From: Acidimicrobiia bacterium
Lineage (GTDB): Bacteria > Actinomycetota > Acidimicrobiia > Acidimicrobiales > AC-14
DNA length: 36,436 bases
Reading direction: 5' to 3'
Assembly (NCBI GenBank): GCA_023265045.1
Contig: JAHFUQ010000026.1
Coordinates: forward strand, 1-36,436
Numbering within the stretch: the first letter of the stretch is position 1; each line of letters begins with the position of its first letter. The notes beneath the pieces are model-generated. The model did not search any database. It was not told the DNA's origin and saw nothing but the letters and a program-made list of their open reading frames with translations. The position numbers and the translations under genes are program-made. Of this stretch, positions 1-7,510 are shown one piece after another.

Positions 1-1140
1 TCCATGCTCCAGGCCCTGGGGGCGGACGTCGAGGTGGACGAGGCGGCCGAGGAGGTCCGCATCCACGCCGGGACGCTGAAGGACACCCACCTCCCGTACA
101 CCGGCCTCAACCGCATCCCGGTGCTCATGGCCGGGCCGCTGCTGCACCGCTTCGGCGAGGCGTTCGTGCCCAACGTGGGCGGCGACGCCATCGGGTCCAG
201 GCCGGTCGACTACCACGTCGCCGCCCTGCGCGCCCTGGGCGCGGAGGTGAACATCACCGAGGCGGGGCTGGAAGCCAAGGCGGCCAAGCTCCACGGCGCC
301 CACATCCGCCTGCCCTTCCCGAGCGTGGGGGCCACCGAGACGGTGCTGCTCACCGCCGCGACCGCTGAGGGCCGCACGACGCTCGAGAACGCGGCCATGG
401 AGCCCGAGGTGGTCGAGCTGGCCCTGTTCCTCCAGCGCATGGGCGCCCGCATCGAGCTGCAGCCCGACCGCTGCTTCATCATCGAGGGCGTGCCCGAGCT
501 GGCGGGGGCGAGCCAGCGCATCGGCGGCGACCGCATCGAGGCCTTCTCGTATTTGGTCGCCGGCCTGGCGACGGGCGGGCGGGTCCGCATCCTGGGCTGC
601 GCCCAGGACCGGCTGGTCACGGCCATCTCGACCCTCAAGCGCCTGGGGGCCGACTTCTCCATCGACGACGACGGGATCGCCGCCGAGGTGGGGCCGAACG
701 GGCTGCGGCCGGCCGCCGTCTACACCGACACCCACCCCGGCTTCATGACCGACTGGCAGCCGGCCCTGGTCATCCTCTGCAGCCAGGCCGCGGGCCTGTC
801 GGTCCTGCACGAGACCGTGTTCGAGGACCGGCTCGGCTACGTCGAGGCGTTGCGGGCCATGAACGCCGAGGTCGAGCTGTTCGACCAGTGCCTGGTCGGG
901 TCGGCGTGCCGATTCGAGGAGACCGGGTTCTCCCACTCCGCCGTGGTCCGGGGCGTGAGCAAGCTGTACGGCGCCGAGATCGAGATGCCCGACATCCGGG
1001 CCGCATTTGCGTACGTGATCGCCGCCGCGGTGGCGACGGGGCCGTCGACCCTGCACGGCGTCCATCACCTCGAACGGGGCTACGACCACCCGCTGGAGAA
1101 GTTCGCCTCGCTCGGGCTGCAGATCACCCCCGTGGGCTGA
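1..1140 (+). CDS. murA: UDP-N-acetylglucosamine 1-carboxyvinyltransferase, 5'-truncated by window
   Basis: Cytoplasmic enzyme of the first committed step of peptidoglycan synthesis, transferring enolpyruvyl from PEP to UDP-GlcNAc. About 379 codons are visible of a family length near 420; the reading frame is open at base 1, so the N-terminus with the conserved Lys-Asn pair lies outside. Visible family motifs are GGDAIGSRPVDYH (catalytic loop, about residues 59-71 counted from the ATG at base 4), HPGFMTDWQ with the general-base Asp near residue 250, ETVFEDRLGYV, and the C-terminal ERGYDHPLEKFASLG. The loop residue that is Cys115 in E. coli MurA is Asp here (codon 184-186), the same change found in naturally fosfomycin-resistant MurA proteins. 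Family assignment is firm. Whether this is the main MurA or a paralogue cannot be told from one window. Confidence 0.93.
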   Translation, partial: SMLQALGADVEVDEAAEEVRIHAGTLKDTHLPYTGLNRIPVLMAGPLLHRFGEAFVPNVGGDAIGSRPVDYHVAALRALGAEVNITEAGLEAKAAKLHGAHIRLPFPSVGATETVLLTAATAEGRTTLENAAMEPEVVELALFLQRMGARIELQPDRCFIIEGVPELAGASQRIGGDRIEAFSYLVAGLATGGRVRILGCAQDRLVTAISTLKRLGADFSIDDDGIAAEVGPNGLRPAAVYTDTHPGFMTDWQPALVILCSQAAGLSVLHETVFEDRLGYVEALRAMNAEVELFDQCLVGSACRFEETGFSHSAVVRGVSKLYGAEIEMPDIRAAFAYVIAAAVATGPSTLHGVHHLERGYDHPLEKFASLGLQITPVG

Positions 1141-1384
1141 CGCCCCGGGTCGACCAGAAGATCCAGAAGCGAGAACTGATCAGGATACGCCGCCCTCACT
1201 CGCCGGCTTCAGAGCAACCTCACTAGCGGAAAATTCCCCGAGTAGCGAGCTCGGTGCTTCAACTGGACCCCAGCGGAACGACTCGGCCGCCCTTCGCCAG
1301 CTCAACGGCAGCGCATGAACCGTCCGAGTTCACAGTTGCGCCGTAGCTGCCTCCGTCCTCCCCGTCGATCAGACCCTGCGAGGA
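1141..1384. other. Gene-poor, lower-GC intergenic stretch
   Basis: No convincing gene in either strand. The base composition is visibly less GC-rich than the neighbours and codon bias is lost. On the minus strand one short frame around 1270-1380 reads SDGSCAAVELAKGG, faintly like the actinobacterial DUF397 family, but it has no start codon and is flanked by stops. It may be a decayed gene. No clear terminator for the MurA gene is visible. Confidence 0.4.
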
Positions 1385-1483
1385 TCACCGCGTCCGCCAC
1401 AAGCCCGTATTGGTGACGGCACGCCTCAAGTCCGCGAACGCTGGATCGCTCCGAAGCAGCTCGGTCAGCCCCTGCACCTCCAA
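1385..1483 (-). pseudogene. Short ORF stub directly downstream of the 1484 gene, possibly an Mfd N-terminal remnant
   Basis: A 32-codon frame begins with TTG immediately after the stop codon of the upstream gene (alternative GTG at 1477) and ends at TGA 1387-1385. It reads LTELLRSDPAFADLRRAV followed by a short tail. The pattern of an LxxLL helix followed by DPAFADLRRAV resembles the first helix of actinobacterial transcription-repair coupling factors (Mfd), which would be more than 1,000 residues long, so this would be a truncated remnant. The resemblance is from memory and weak. It could equally be a chance frame. Confidence 0.25.
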
Positions 1484-2074
1484 TCACCGGTGCACGGCGG
1501 CGAGCAGGGCGGCGTAGGAACGGACCAGCAGGGCCCGCTCCTCGGCGATCAAGGGGCTGTCGGGGTGGCAGCCGTCAGCCACCCACCGGTCGGAGACGTC
1601 CATAGCCTGGACCCGGAGGGCGGCCGCGGGCCGGATCTCGTCCGTCGAGGCCTGGTAGACGAAGCCGTACAGGTCGGTGAGGGCGGCGACGAGGGGGTCG
1701 GCGGCGCCGTCACCGTCGCCGCGTTGGCGTTCGCGGTGGAGGCGCCACCACTCGACCTCCAGCCGGGCCGCCTCGATGGTGTCGAGCGGCTCTCCCGACT
1801 CGGCGGCCACGAGCCGGTAGAAGCGCTCCATGCACCGCCGGGCGCCGTCGGGGTCGTTCGCGGGGTGCGGCGCCCAAAGCTGGTTGGCCCGCAGCACCAA
1901 CCACGCGCCCTTGAGGGTGGGCCGCCAACGCATTCGGAACGCGGCGCGCACCAGGCCGACGGAGACGACCAACAACGTGGCCCACTTCCTGCGGTAGTAG
2001 GCGACCCACGCACCGCATTCGCGGGCGCCGACCAGGTTGGGGTCGAACGACCTGGTCGGGTGCGGGTGGGGCAC
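1484..2074 (-). CDS. Conserved hypothetical protein
   Basis: A 196-residue protein of unknown function. The N-terminal third is basic and aromatic (ECGAWVAYYRRKW) followed by one hydrophobic stretch, ATLLVVSVGLVRAAF, that could be a single membrane-associated helix. The rest is predicted helical with an acidic, Trp-containing segment (EVEWWRLHRERQ). The start is taken as GTG 2074-2072, because a -10-like CATGAT at 2086-2081 lies six bases upstream, which would make a leaderless message. The gene is divergent from the cupin gene, with only nine bases between the two start codons, so their promoters must overlap. The frame continues upstream through the cupin gene, but that part is antisense shadow. 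Confidence 0.7.
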   Translation of the reverse strand: MPHPHPTRSFDPNLVGARECGAWVAYYRRKWATLLVVSVGLVRAAFRMRWRPTLKGAWLVLRANQLWAPHPANDPDGARRCMERFYRLVAAESGEPLDTIEAARLEVEWWRLHRERQRGDGDGAADPLVAALTDLYGFVYQASTDEIRPAAALRVQAMDVSDRWVADGCHPDSPLIAEERALLVRSYAALLAAVHR

Positions 2075-2083
2075 ACTCTGATC

Positions 2084-2704
2084 ATGGCCGAACCGCGAAC
2101 CATCGTGAACCCCGTCACGGGCGAGCGGATGACCTCGATCGCCAGCAGCGCGGAGACCGGCGGCGCCCACATCGAGGGCCGGGGGTTCCTGCCCGTCGGC
2201 TGGCGACCGCCGGGCGTGCACCGCCACCCCCACCAGGACGAGCGCTTGACCGTGGTGAGCGGGGCCCTGCGGGTGACGATCGGCAAGGAGGAGCGCGAGC
2301 TGGGCGCGGGCGAGTCCGCGGTGCTGCCGCGCGGGGTGTGGCACGACTTCACCGTTATCGGCGACGGGCCGGCCGAGACCATCGTGCGGGCCGAGCCCGC
2401 CCTCGGGCTGGAGATGATCCTCGCCACCCTCGTCGGCCTGGCTAAGGACGGGAAGGTCAACCAGCACGGGCTGCCGCGCCCGCTTCAGGGCGCGGTGATC
2501 GGAAAGTTCTACTGGGAGGTGGCCCAGTTCAAGAAGCCGCCGCCCGCCGTGCAGAAGGTCCTGCTCCCGCCGCTCGCCGCCCTCGGCCGCGCACGCGGCT
2601 ACAAGCCGTACTACGACCATCATTTCGAGCCGGGCGAGCTCGACGCCATCCTCGACGCCTGGGCGGCCCACCGTTCGTGGGACGGCCACCGCCGGCCGAC
2701 CTAG
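2084..2704 (+). CDS. Cupin-domain protein
   Basis: A 206-residue protein with a single conserved cupin barrel. The first cupin motif is GVHRHPHQDERLTVVSG (about residues 45-61), with three His and one Glu as likely metal ligands. The second is LPRGVWHDF (about residues 84-92) with the fourth His. The C-terminal third is helical, rich in Pro and Ala, and ends in a segment containing YYDHHFEPGELDAI. No signal peptide is visible, so it is probably cytoplasmic. Substrate unknown: the cupin fold covers dioxygenases, isomerases and binding proteins. ATG 2084 is the only reasonable start. It is divergent from the 1484-2074 gene. Confidence 0.8.
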   Translation: MAEPRTIVNPVTGERMTSIASSAETGGAHIEGRGFLPVGWRPPGVHRHPHQDERLTVVSGALRVTIGKEERELGAGESAVLPRGVWHDFTVIGDGPAETIVRAEPALGLEMILATLVGLAKDGKVNQHGLPRPLQGAVIGKFYWEVAQFKKPPPAVQKVLLPPLAALGRARGYKPYYDHHFEPGELDAILDAWAAHRSWDGHRRPT

Positions 2705-2709
2705 GCGAC

Positions 2710-2753
2710 TTTGAGGCAGATAGCCCCGGAAAGCGGGGCCCATCTGCCTCAAA
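2710..2753. terminator. Bidirectional hairpin terminator, 12-bp perfect outer stem
   Basis: TTTGAGGCAGAT (2710-2721) is perfectly inverted as ATCTGCCTCAAA (2742-2753). Inside, GCCCC pairs with GGGGC around a GAAA-containing loop. It lies between the 3' ends of the convergent cupin (2704) and DUF3291 (2783) genes. T-rich or A-rich flanks are short, so it could serve both directions. Confidence 0.7.
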
Positions 2754-2782
2754 CTGGTCAACCGGGCGGGTCGGGGGGCGGG

Positions 2783-3259
2783 TCAAACGGGCGGATCGGC
2801 GGGCGGATCGAAGGGGCGGCCGAGGGAGAACGCGTCCCGTTTGGGGCCGCGGCCGCGGAGGCGGGCCAGGCGCGCGAGGGCCTCGTCGAGGGTGGGGATG
2901 GTCCCTGCAGGCGCCCACCACATCGCCGTCGAGAGGCCGCCGAAGGGCGCGAACCAACGGGCCCGCTGTTGCATGAACAGGCTGTGGGCGGTCCGGTAGA
3001 CGAACCTCTGGAGGGCGGCGAAGTCCTCCCACACCGACAGCGTCACGACGACGTCGTCCTCGCCACCGAACGACGCGAACACGAGGGGCCCGACGTCAGG
3101 CTTGAGCCGCCAGACGAAGCCGGGGCTGCGATCGGCGAGCCAGAAGACGTCGTCCAGCGCCCCGGGCAAGCCGGCCATGGAGGGGTGGTCGAGGGGCGCG
3201 CGCAGGCGCGTGACGTTGACTTCTGCCAGGCGCCAGCCGTCGTCGCCCAGACGGGTCAG
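2783..3259 (-). CDS. DUF3291 family protein
   Basis: About 158 residues. The core matches the DUF3291 family: an N-terminal strand LAEVNVTRLRAPLDHP, then SPGFVWRLKPDVG, VVTLSVWEDFAALQRFVYR, and MWWAPAGTIPTLDEALARL. The fold is a ferredoxin-like dimeric alpha-beta barrel, as in antibiotic-biosynthesis monooxygenases; function unknown. The homologous region begins before the first ATG (3178), and no ATG, GTG or TTG lies close upstream. A CTG at 3259-3257 overlaps the HU stop codon as CTGA and gives a family-like N-terminus, so translation is probably coupled to HU with CUG initiation. The C-terminus is rich in Pro and Asp. Confidence 0.75.
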   Translation of the reverse strand: MTRLGDDGWRLAEVNVTRLRAPLDHPSMAGLPGALDDVFWLADRSPGFVWRLKPDVGPLVFASFGGEDDVVVTLSVWEDFAALQRFVYRTAHSLFMQQRARWFAPFGGLSTAMWWAPAGTIPTLDEALARLARLRGRGPKRDAFSLGRPFDPPADPPV

Positions 3260-3723
3260 GCCTTCTTGGTGGTGGCCCGCTTGGCCGGCGCGGCCTTGGT
3301 GGCGGCCGGCGCCTTCACAGCCGCGGGGGCCTTGGCCGCGGCGGGCGCCTTGGCTGCCCCGGCCGACTTGGCGGGCGCCTTCGCGGGCGCCTTGGCGGCG
3401 GGCGGGGCCGGCGGCCACACGCCCTTGGCCAGCTTGGGCGCGGCGGCGGCGGTCATCACGCCGTCCTTGTAGCCCTTGAGCGGTGTGATCTTCGCCTTCT
3501 TCGACGCCTTGATCTTCACCGGCGCGCCCGTGGCCGGGTTGCGGCCCATGCGGGCGGCTCGGTCGACGCGGGCGAACTTGGCGAACCCGGTGATGGCGAC
3601 CGCCTCGCCCTTGGCGTTGACAGCCGTGATGACGTCGGTCAGGGCCTTCACGACCTGGTCGACAACTTTCGCTTCTACCCCGCTGTGGGCGGCGGTGGCG
3701 TTCACGAGCTCTCGTCGATTCAC
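3256..3723 (-). CDS. hup: HU-family histone-like protein with Ala/Lys/Pro tail
   Basis: A 155-residue nucleoid-associated DNA-binding protein. Residues 1-90 form the HU domain (start VNRRELVNATAAHSG, then GFAKFARVDRAARMGRNP, the DNA-binding beta arm). Residues beyond about 95 are a low-complexity tail of repeated KAPA and AAK units ending in KRATTKKA, like the mycobacterial HupB tail. I chose GTG 3723 over GTG 3729 because it matches HU N-termini and has GGGGAG five bases upstream, whereas 3729 abuts the same ribosome-binding site. It is probably co-transcribed with the DUF3291 gene through a four-base overlap. It is divergent from the 3835 gene. Confidence 0.92.
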   Translation of the reverse strand: MNRRELVNATAAHSGVEAKVVDQVVKALTDVITAVNAKGEAVAITGFAKFARVDRAARMGRNPATGAPVKIKASKKAKITPLKGYKDGVMTAAAAPKLAKGVWPPAPPAAKAPAKAPAKSAGAAKAPAAAKAPAAVKAPAATKAAPAKRATTKKA

Positions 3724-3820
3724 TGTCACTCCCCAGTTTGTCGTGCGCGGGACGTACGAGTGTGCCAGCGGGGCCGGCTCCGAACGCGGATGGGTCCGCG
3801 ACTGGAGCGGGTTGGGTTCC

Positions 3821-3826
3821 TACAGT
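3821..3826 (+). promoter_or_regulatory. -10 box for a leaderless message
   Basis: TACAGT lies eight bases before GTG 3835. No Shine-Dalgarno sequence precedes that codon, so transcription probably starts at or next to the start codon. Confidence 0.55.
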
Positions 3827-3834
3827 CGAGCCTT

Positions 3835-4098
3835 GTGGCCCTGCTGTCGGCGTCGGAGCGCCAGGTCCTGGAGGCGGCGCACGACGCCCAACGGGGTGGG
3901 CTGGACCCCGTTCCCTTGACCGACGCCGTGCGCCGCACGCTTGGCCAGGTGCCGGGCGTGGAGTTCCGGCGCATGGTGGCCCGGCTTGCGCAGCGGGGCC
4001 TGCTGCGCGCCCACGTGGCCGAGAAGCCCGGCGGCGAGCTGGGCCGCGTCGTCATCGAGCAGGTGACCGCGCTGGGCCGGGCCGTCATCCGCAGGTGA
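3835..4098 (+). CDS. Small winged-helix-like hypothetical protein
   Basis: An 87-residue cytoplasmic protein of unknown function. The pattern LLSASERQVLEAAHDA, then VEFRRMVARLAQRGLLRAH, then ELGRVVIEQVTALGRAVI is helix-turn-helix followed by a two-strand wing, like small MarR/PadR-type winged-helix proteins, but it is too short to assign to a named family. GTG 3835 is preferred because a TANNNT box lies eight bases upstream; an in-frame ATG at 3790 would place the promoter inside the gene. It overlaps the following methyltransferase gene by four bases (GTGA), so the two are one operon. Confidence 0.6.
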   Translation: MALLSASERQVLEAAHDAQRGGLDPVPLTDAVRRTLGQVPGVEFRRMVARLAQRGLLRAHVAEKPGGELGRVVIEQVTALGRAVIRR

Positions 4099-4859
4099 CC
4101 TGGAGCGGCGAGGCCGCGTGGCGAGCGTCGGCCGGCTTGGCACGCGACGCCGTGCGCCAGGAGCTCGTCGCCCGCCAGCTGCAGGCCCACCTGCCGGCGC
4201 CGCCCGCGCGCGTGCTCGACATCGGGTGCGGGCAGGGGACCCAGCTCGTCCGCCTGGCCCGGCGGGGGTACGACGTCGTCGGGCTTGACCCGTCCGAGGA
4301 CCTGCTGGCCGAGGCGCGCGCCGCGACCGGCGAGGTGCGCGAGCGCGTCGAGTTGCGGCGGGGTGAGTTGGAAGGCCTCGACGACGAACAGTTCGACGCG
4401 GTCTGTTGCCACGGCGTGCTGATGTACCTGCCGTCGCTCGCCGACGGCGTGGCGGCGCTGGCCCGCGCCGTGCGCCCGGGTGGGGTGGTGTCGGTGCTCA
4501 CCCGCAACCGGGCCGGCATTGCCATGCGGGCCGGCATGGCGGGTGACTGGGCTGGCGCCCTCGACGGCTTCGACGCCCGCACGTACACCAACCGGCTCGG
4601 CCTGATCGAGGTGCGCGCCGACGAGCCCGAGGAGGTCATGGCGGCGTTCGCGGCGGCCGGGGTCGACACCGCAGCGTGGTACGGCGTGCGGCTGTTCACC
4701 GATCACTGGGGCGACATCGCCCCGCCCGACGACCTGGACGCGGCGGTGGCGGCTGAGGCCGAGGCGGGGCGGCGTGATCCGTACCGGCGGGTCGCCGCCC
4801 TCACTCACACCGTCGGCGTGCGCTCGGGCAGCCGGAGCCGGCGCGTCGAGAACAGGTAG
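4095..4859 (+). CDS. SAM-dependent methyltransferase, CmoM/SmtA-like
   Basis: A 254-residue class I methyltransferase. The SAM-binding motif I is RVLDIGCGQGTQ (about residues 39-50), the acidic residue closing the second strand is GLDPSE, and motif IV/V is DAVCCHGVLMYLPSL. The C-terminal half (YGVRLFTDHW, then DPYRRVAALTH) has the layout of the E. coli CmoM/SmtA family, which methylates carboxymethoxyuridine in tRNA. That reaction is not established for actinobacteria, so the substrate is open. GTG 4095 overlaps the upstream stop codon. The last 55 bases overlap the convergent MFS gene. Confidence 0.78.
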   Translation: MTWSGEAAWRASAGLARDAVRQELVARQLQAHLPAPPARVLDIGCGQGTQLVRLARRGYDVVGLDPSEDLLAEARAATGEVRERVELRRGELEGLDDEQFDAVCCHGVLMYLPSLADGVAALARAVRPGGVVSVLTRNRAGIAMRAGMAGDWAGALDGFDARTYTNRLGLIEVRADEPEEVMAAFAAAGVDTAAWYGVRLFTDHWGDIAPPDDLDAAVAAEAEAGRRDPYRRVAALTHTVGVRSGSRSRRVENR

Positions 4860-6025
4860 ACGCCGCCCCACGCCAGGCTGACGGCGGCCAGGATGCGCAT
4901 GGCCGTGCCCGGCCCCGCCCAGCCCGAGACAATGCCGGCGGTGGTCGACGACAGGCTCATGGTCAGGGTCACCAACGCCAGGTCGGCGGCCAGGATGCGC
5001 CCTCGCAGCGCGTCGGGCGTCGCCACCTGCAAGCCGTAGGTGGACAAGGTCCACTGCGCCCCGCCGCCGCTGTGGGCCACCACCATCACAAGGGCGACGA
5101 GCGCGAGCGCGGGCACGGACGGCATGAGCAGGTACGCGCCCCCGTAGAGCAGGGCCGCCGCGCCGCAGGCGGTGAGGATCTTGCCCGTGGACGCCGTGTA
5201 CCGGCGGGCGAGCAGGGGGCCGAGCAGCGCGCCCGCGCCGCGCCCGGCGAGCAGCAGCCCCACGCCGGCATCGCCGGCGTGGAACGTCTCCAGCGCGAAC
5301 ACGGGCACGATGCCCGACAGGCCCGCGGCCAGGCCGAAGCCCATCTTCGAGCACATGAGCGCCAGCACGGGCCGGTTGGACCAGGCGAAGCGCAGGGCGT
5401 CGCGGGTGTCCCGAACGGGCCGCATCCGGCGGTGGACATCGGAGGGGTCGCCGGGCGACCGAGTGGGCCGGCGCACCGACGCCACCAGCGCGGCCGCGAT
5501 GGCGAACGACGCGGCGTCGGCGATGAAGGCCGCCCTCCGGCCGAGCACGGCCGCGACCACGCCCCCGAGCCCGGCGCCGACGGCGAGCATCGCGCCCCAC
5601 GTCGAGGACATCATGGCGGTGGCCGTCGGCAAGTCCTCGGGGTCGACCACGTTGGGGATGGACGACGATGAGGCCGGGGCGAAGAAGGCGGCCAGGGCGG
5701 CGATCGAGCCCTGGGCCACGTAGGCGAGCCACACCCGCCCCGGCCCGACGGCGAGGAGCGCCAGCGCCAAGCCGCCCTGCACCATCGACACCGTGATCAT
5801 GAGCCGGCGGCGGTCGAAGTGGTCTACCGCCGGGCCAGCGATGGGTGTGGCGAGGAACGTCGGCAGCATGGTCGAGACGAACACCAAGGTCGCGGCGAGG
5901 TCCGACCCCGTGAGGTCGAACACGGCGCCCACGAGGGCGACGAACGCGAACCAGTCCCCGGCGAAGGAGACGATCTGGGCGAGGATCAGCGCCCGGAAGT
6001 CGCGGTTGCGGCGGAGCAGGCTCAG
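4805..6025 (-). CDS. MFS transporter, EntS-like drug/metabolite exporter
   Basis: About 406 residues and 12 predicted membrane segments, of the MFS_3 type (enterobactin-exporter-like). Landmarks are RRNRDFRALILAQIVSFAGDW at the N-terminus, the loop signature DHFDRRRLMI between TM2 and TM3, a long cytoplasmic loop (RRPTRSPGDPSDVHRRM), and GLLLAGRGAGALLGPLLARRY in the second half. The start is uncertain. ATG 6085 would overlap the regulator gene by 64 bases, while CTG 6025-6023 forms a CTGA overlap with the regulator's stop and gives SLLRRNRDF, the usual family N-terminus. I prefer CTG. It is co-transcribed with the XRE regulator, suggesting substrate-responsive export. Confidence 0.85.
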   Translation of the reverse strand: MSLLRRNRDFRALILAQIVSFAGDWFAFVALVGAVFDLTGSDLAATLVFVSTMLPTFLATPIAGPAVDHFDRRRLMITVSMVQGGLALALLAVGPGRVWLAYVAQGSIAALAAFFAPASSSSIPNVVDPEDLPTATAMMSSTWGAMLAVGAGLGGVVAAVLGRRAAFIADAASFAIAAALVASVRRPTRSPGDPSDVHRRMRPVRDTRDALRFAWSNRPVLALMCSKMGFGLAAGLSGIVPVFALETFHAGDAGVGLLLAGRGAGALLGPLLARRYTASTGKILTACGAAALLYGGAYLLMPSVPALALVALVMVVAHSGGGAQWTLSTYGLQVATPDALRGRILAADLALVTLTMSLSSTTAGIVSGWAGPGTAMRILAAVSLAWGGVYLFSTRRLRLPERTPTV

Positions 6026-7431
6026 GGCGCGGTGACCAGTTGGCGGACGAAGGTGATCGCCGCCTCCAGCTCCGCCGCCGTCCACTCCTGGAACGCGGGC
6101 CGGCGGTCATGGGGGTTCTTGGTGGCGAGCGCCTTCTGAAGGCGGGCCATAATCCTGTCCGGGGTGTAGGGCTGCGTCTGCCACATCCAGCCGGCGTTCT
6201 CGAACCGGCCCGGCCAGTCGTTCTCGCGAGCGGGGAGGTTGACCTTGATCACGCCGCCGAAGGGGTGGCCGGCGAACAGCTTCTGCTCGGTCAGGAGGGC
6301 CTTGAGCCCGTGGGCGGTGCCCGGGCCGCTGATGCCGGCGCACACGATGGCGACGTAGCGGCCCGAGTCGTCGAAGGGGTGGGGGGCGAGGGTGATGACG
6401 CCGAAGTCGCTGTTGTCTCCGGGGAGGCGGCCGTGCAGCTCACCGTCGGCGGGGTCGGCGAAGCCGGGCACCCGGAACTGCTGGACGATCGCCGACTCGG
6501 TGCGGCCATGCAGGAGGTCGCGGGCCAGCTCGGCCGCCCGGGGCAGGCGGCTGTGTTGCTGGGACCCGAGCAGCTCCTCGGTCAGCGCGTCGGGGTCCAT
6601 CTTGTGGTCGGCGCTGTGCTGCACCTGCTCGACCAGCCGCCAGAACGGGCCGAGCATGCGGTGGTCGTCGAGGTCGGGCGTGGCCCGGTACCTGGCGTCC
6701 CAGGCCCGCCACGCCGGGCTGATGAGGGGGCGGAACAGCGCCCGGCTGGCGAGTTGGCGGGTCAGCCAGTTGACGCCGCTCGAGCCCACCACCAGCAGGT
6801 GGTGCCCGGCGTAGCGCTCCCGCAGCCAGTCCTGCTTCATGAGGACGAAGAACTTGTCGGAGCACAGGGTGAAGTGCTCGCTCCTGCCCTCGAGAAGGGG
6901 CAGGTACTGGAAGTCGGTGACCGCGCCGCTGCGGATGAACAGGTCGGCGGGGCTGTCGGGGGGGACCTCGCGCCGGTCGGGGAACACGCCTACGAGGGGC
7001 TGGAACTGCTCGGGGAAGCCTTGGAGCGAGCGGGGGTAGACGGGCGGCAGCGTCCGCTGGGACAGCGCTTGGACGAGCCCGGCGGCGGCCCGGTCGAGCA
7101 GCGGCTTCTCGGGCATGACGTCGCCGACGCCGTCGACTTTGCGCTGCACCCACTTCACCAGCCACCGGGTCAGCAGCTGAGCTTGCACTTCCTCGTCCGG
7201 CTCGAGCAGGGCCACGAGGCGGGCGAGCACGTCCAACCCCGGCACCCGATCGCCGCGTTCGATCGCGCCGACGGTCGCCTCGCTCACGCCCAGGGCATCG
7301 GCCAAACTGCCCTGGGAGCGGCGGGTCCCCGACCCGGTTGGCTCCGCTCGCGCCGCCCGGATAAGGTCGCCCAGCGGGAGGTCGGCCCACGCCTCCCCTA
7401 CACCTGGGTAGGGTTCCCGGCCAGGAGCCAT
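6022..7431 (-). CDS. XRE-family regulator with large C-terminal domain of unknown function
   Basis: A 469-residue protein. Residues about 20-78 are an XRE/Cro helix-turn-helix (GDLIRAARA, then SQGSLADALGVSEATVGAIERG, then LDVLARLVALLEPDE). Residues about 85-469 contain no family I recognise. Conserved-looking patches are HHLLVVGSSGVNWLTRQL, FGVITLAPHPFDDSGRYVAI followed by VCAGISGPGTAHGL, and NAGWMWQTQPYTPDRI. These resemble alternating strands and loops of a Rossmann-like sensor domain. No membrane segment. ATG 7431 lies six bases after a CATACT -10 box. The gene precedes, and overlaps by four bases, the MFS exporter gene. A ligand-sensing autoregulator of the exporter is the simplest reading. 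Confidence 0.75.
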   Translation of the reverse strand: MAPGREPYPGVGEAWADLPLGDLIRAARAEPTGSGTRRSQGSLADALGVSEATVGAIERGDRVPGLDVLARLVALLEPDEEVQAQLLTRWLVKWVQRKVDGVGDVMPEKPLLDRAAAGLVQALSQRTLPPVYPRSLQGFPEQFQPLVGVFPDRREVPPDSPADLFIRSGAVTDFQYLPLLEGRSEHFTLCSDKFFVLMKQDWLRERYAGHHLLVVGSSGVNWLTRQLASRALFRPLISPAWRAWDARYRATPDLDDHRMLGPFWRLVEQVQHSADHKMDPDALTEELLGSQQHSRLPRAAELARDLLHGRTESAIVQQFRVPGFADPADGELHGRLPGDNSDFGVITLAPHPFDDSGRYVAIVCAGISGPGTAHGLKALLTEQKLFAGHPFGGVIKVNLPARENDWPGRFENAGWMWQTQPYTPDRIMARLQKALATKNPHDRRPAFQEWTAAELEAAITFVRQLVTAP

Positions 7432-7437
7432 CGTTTT

Positions 7438-7465
7438 AGTATGGCCTAAGTTTCGCTTATGTAAA
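7438..7465 (-). promoter_or_regulatory. Promoter with inverted repeat in the spacer (likely auto-operator)
   Basis: Reading the minus strand, TTTACA (7465-7460), a 16-base spacer, and CATACT (7443-7438), then six bases to ATG 7431. The spacer holds TAAG-N5-CTTA (7447-7459). An inverted repeat between the -35 and -10 boxes is a typical site for an XRE repressor to block polymerase. Confidence 0.5.
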
Positions 7466-7510
7466 AGTTGTGTGTTGTGGGCCTGTACCGCGGCGTGAGA
7501 TCGTGGGGGC

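Noticed and set aside
1260-1380. DUF397-like fragment on the minus strand
   Set aside because: Only about 15 residues resemble the family, there is no start codon, and stops flank it on both sides.
4095-4859. Naming the methyltransferase cmoM
   Set aside because: The domain layout is similar, but the modification pathway is not established in actinobacteria and no cmoB is visible.
3726-6110. Long minus-strand open frame antisense to the methyltransferase and in another frame of the MFS gene
   Set aside because: Composition is Arg/Pro/Gly-rich with no family motifs, while the other frames contain clear MFS and methyltransferase sequences.
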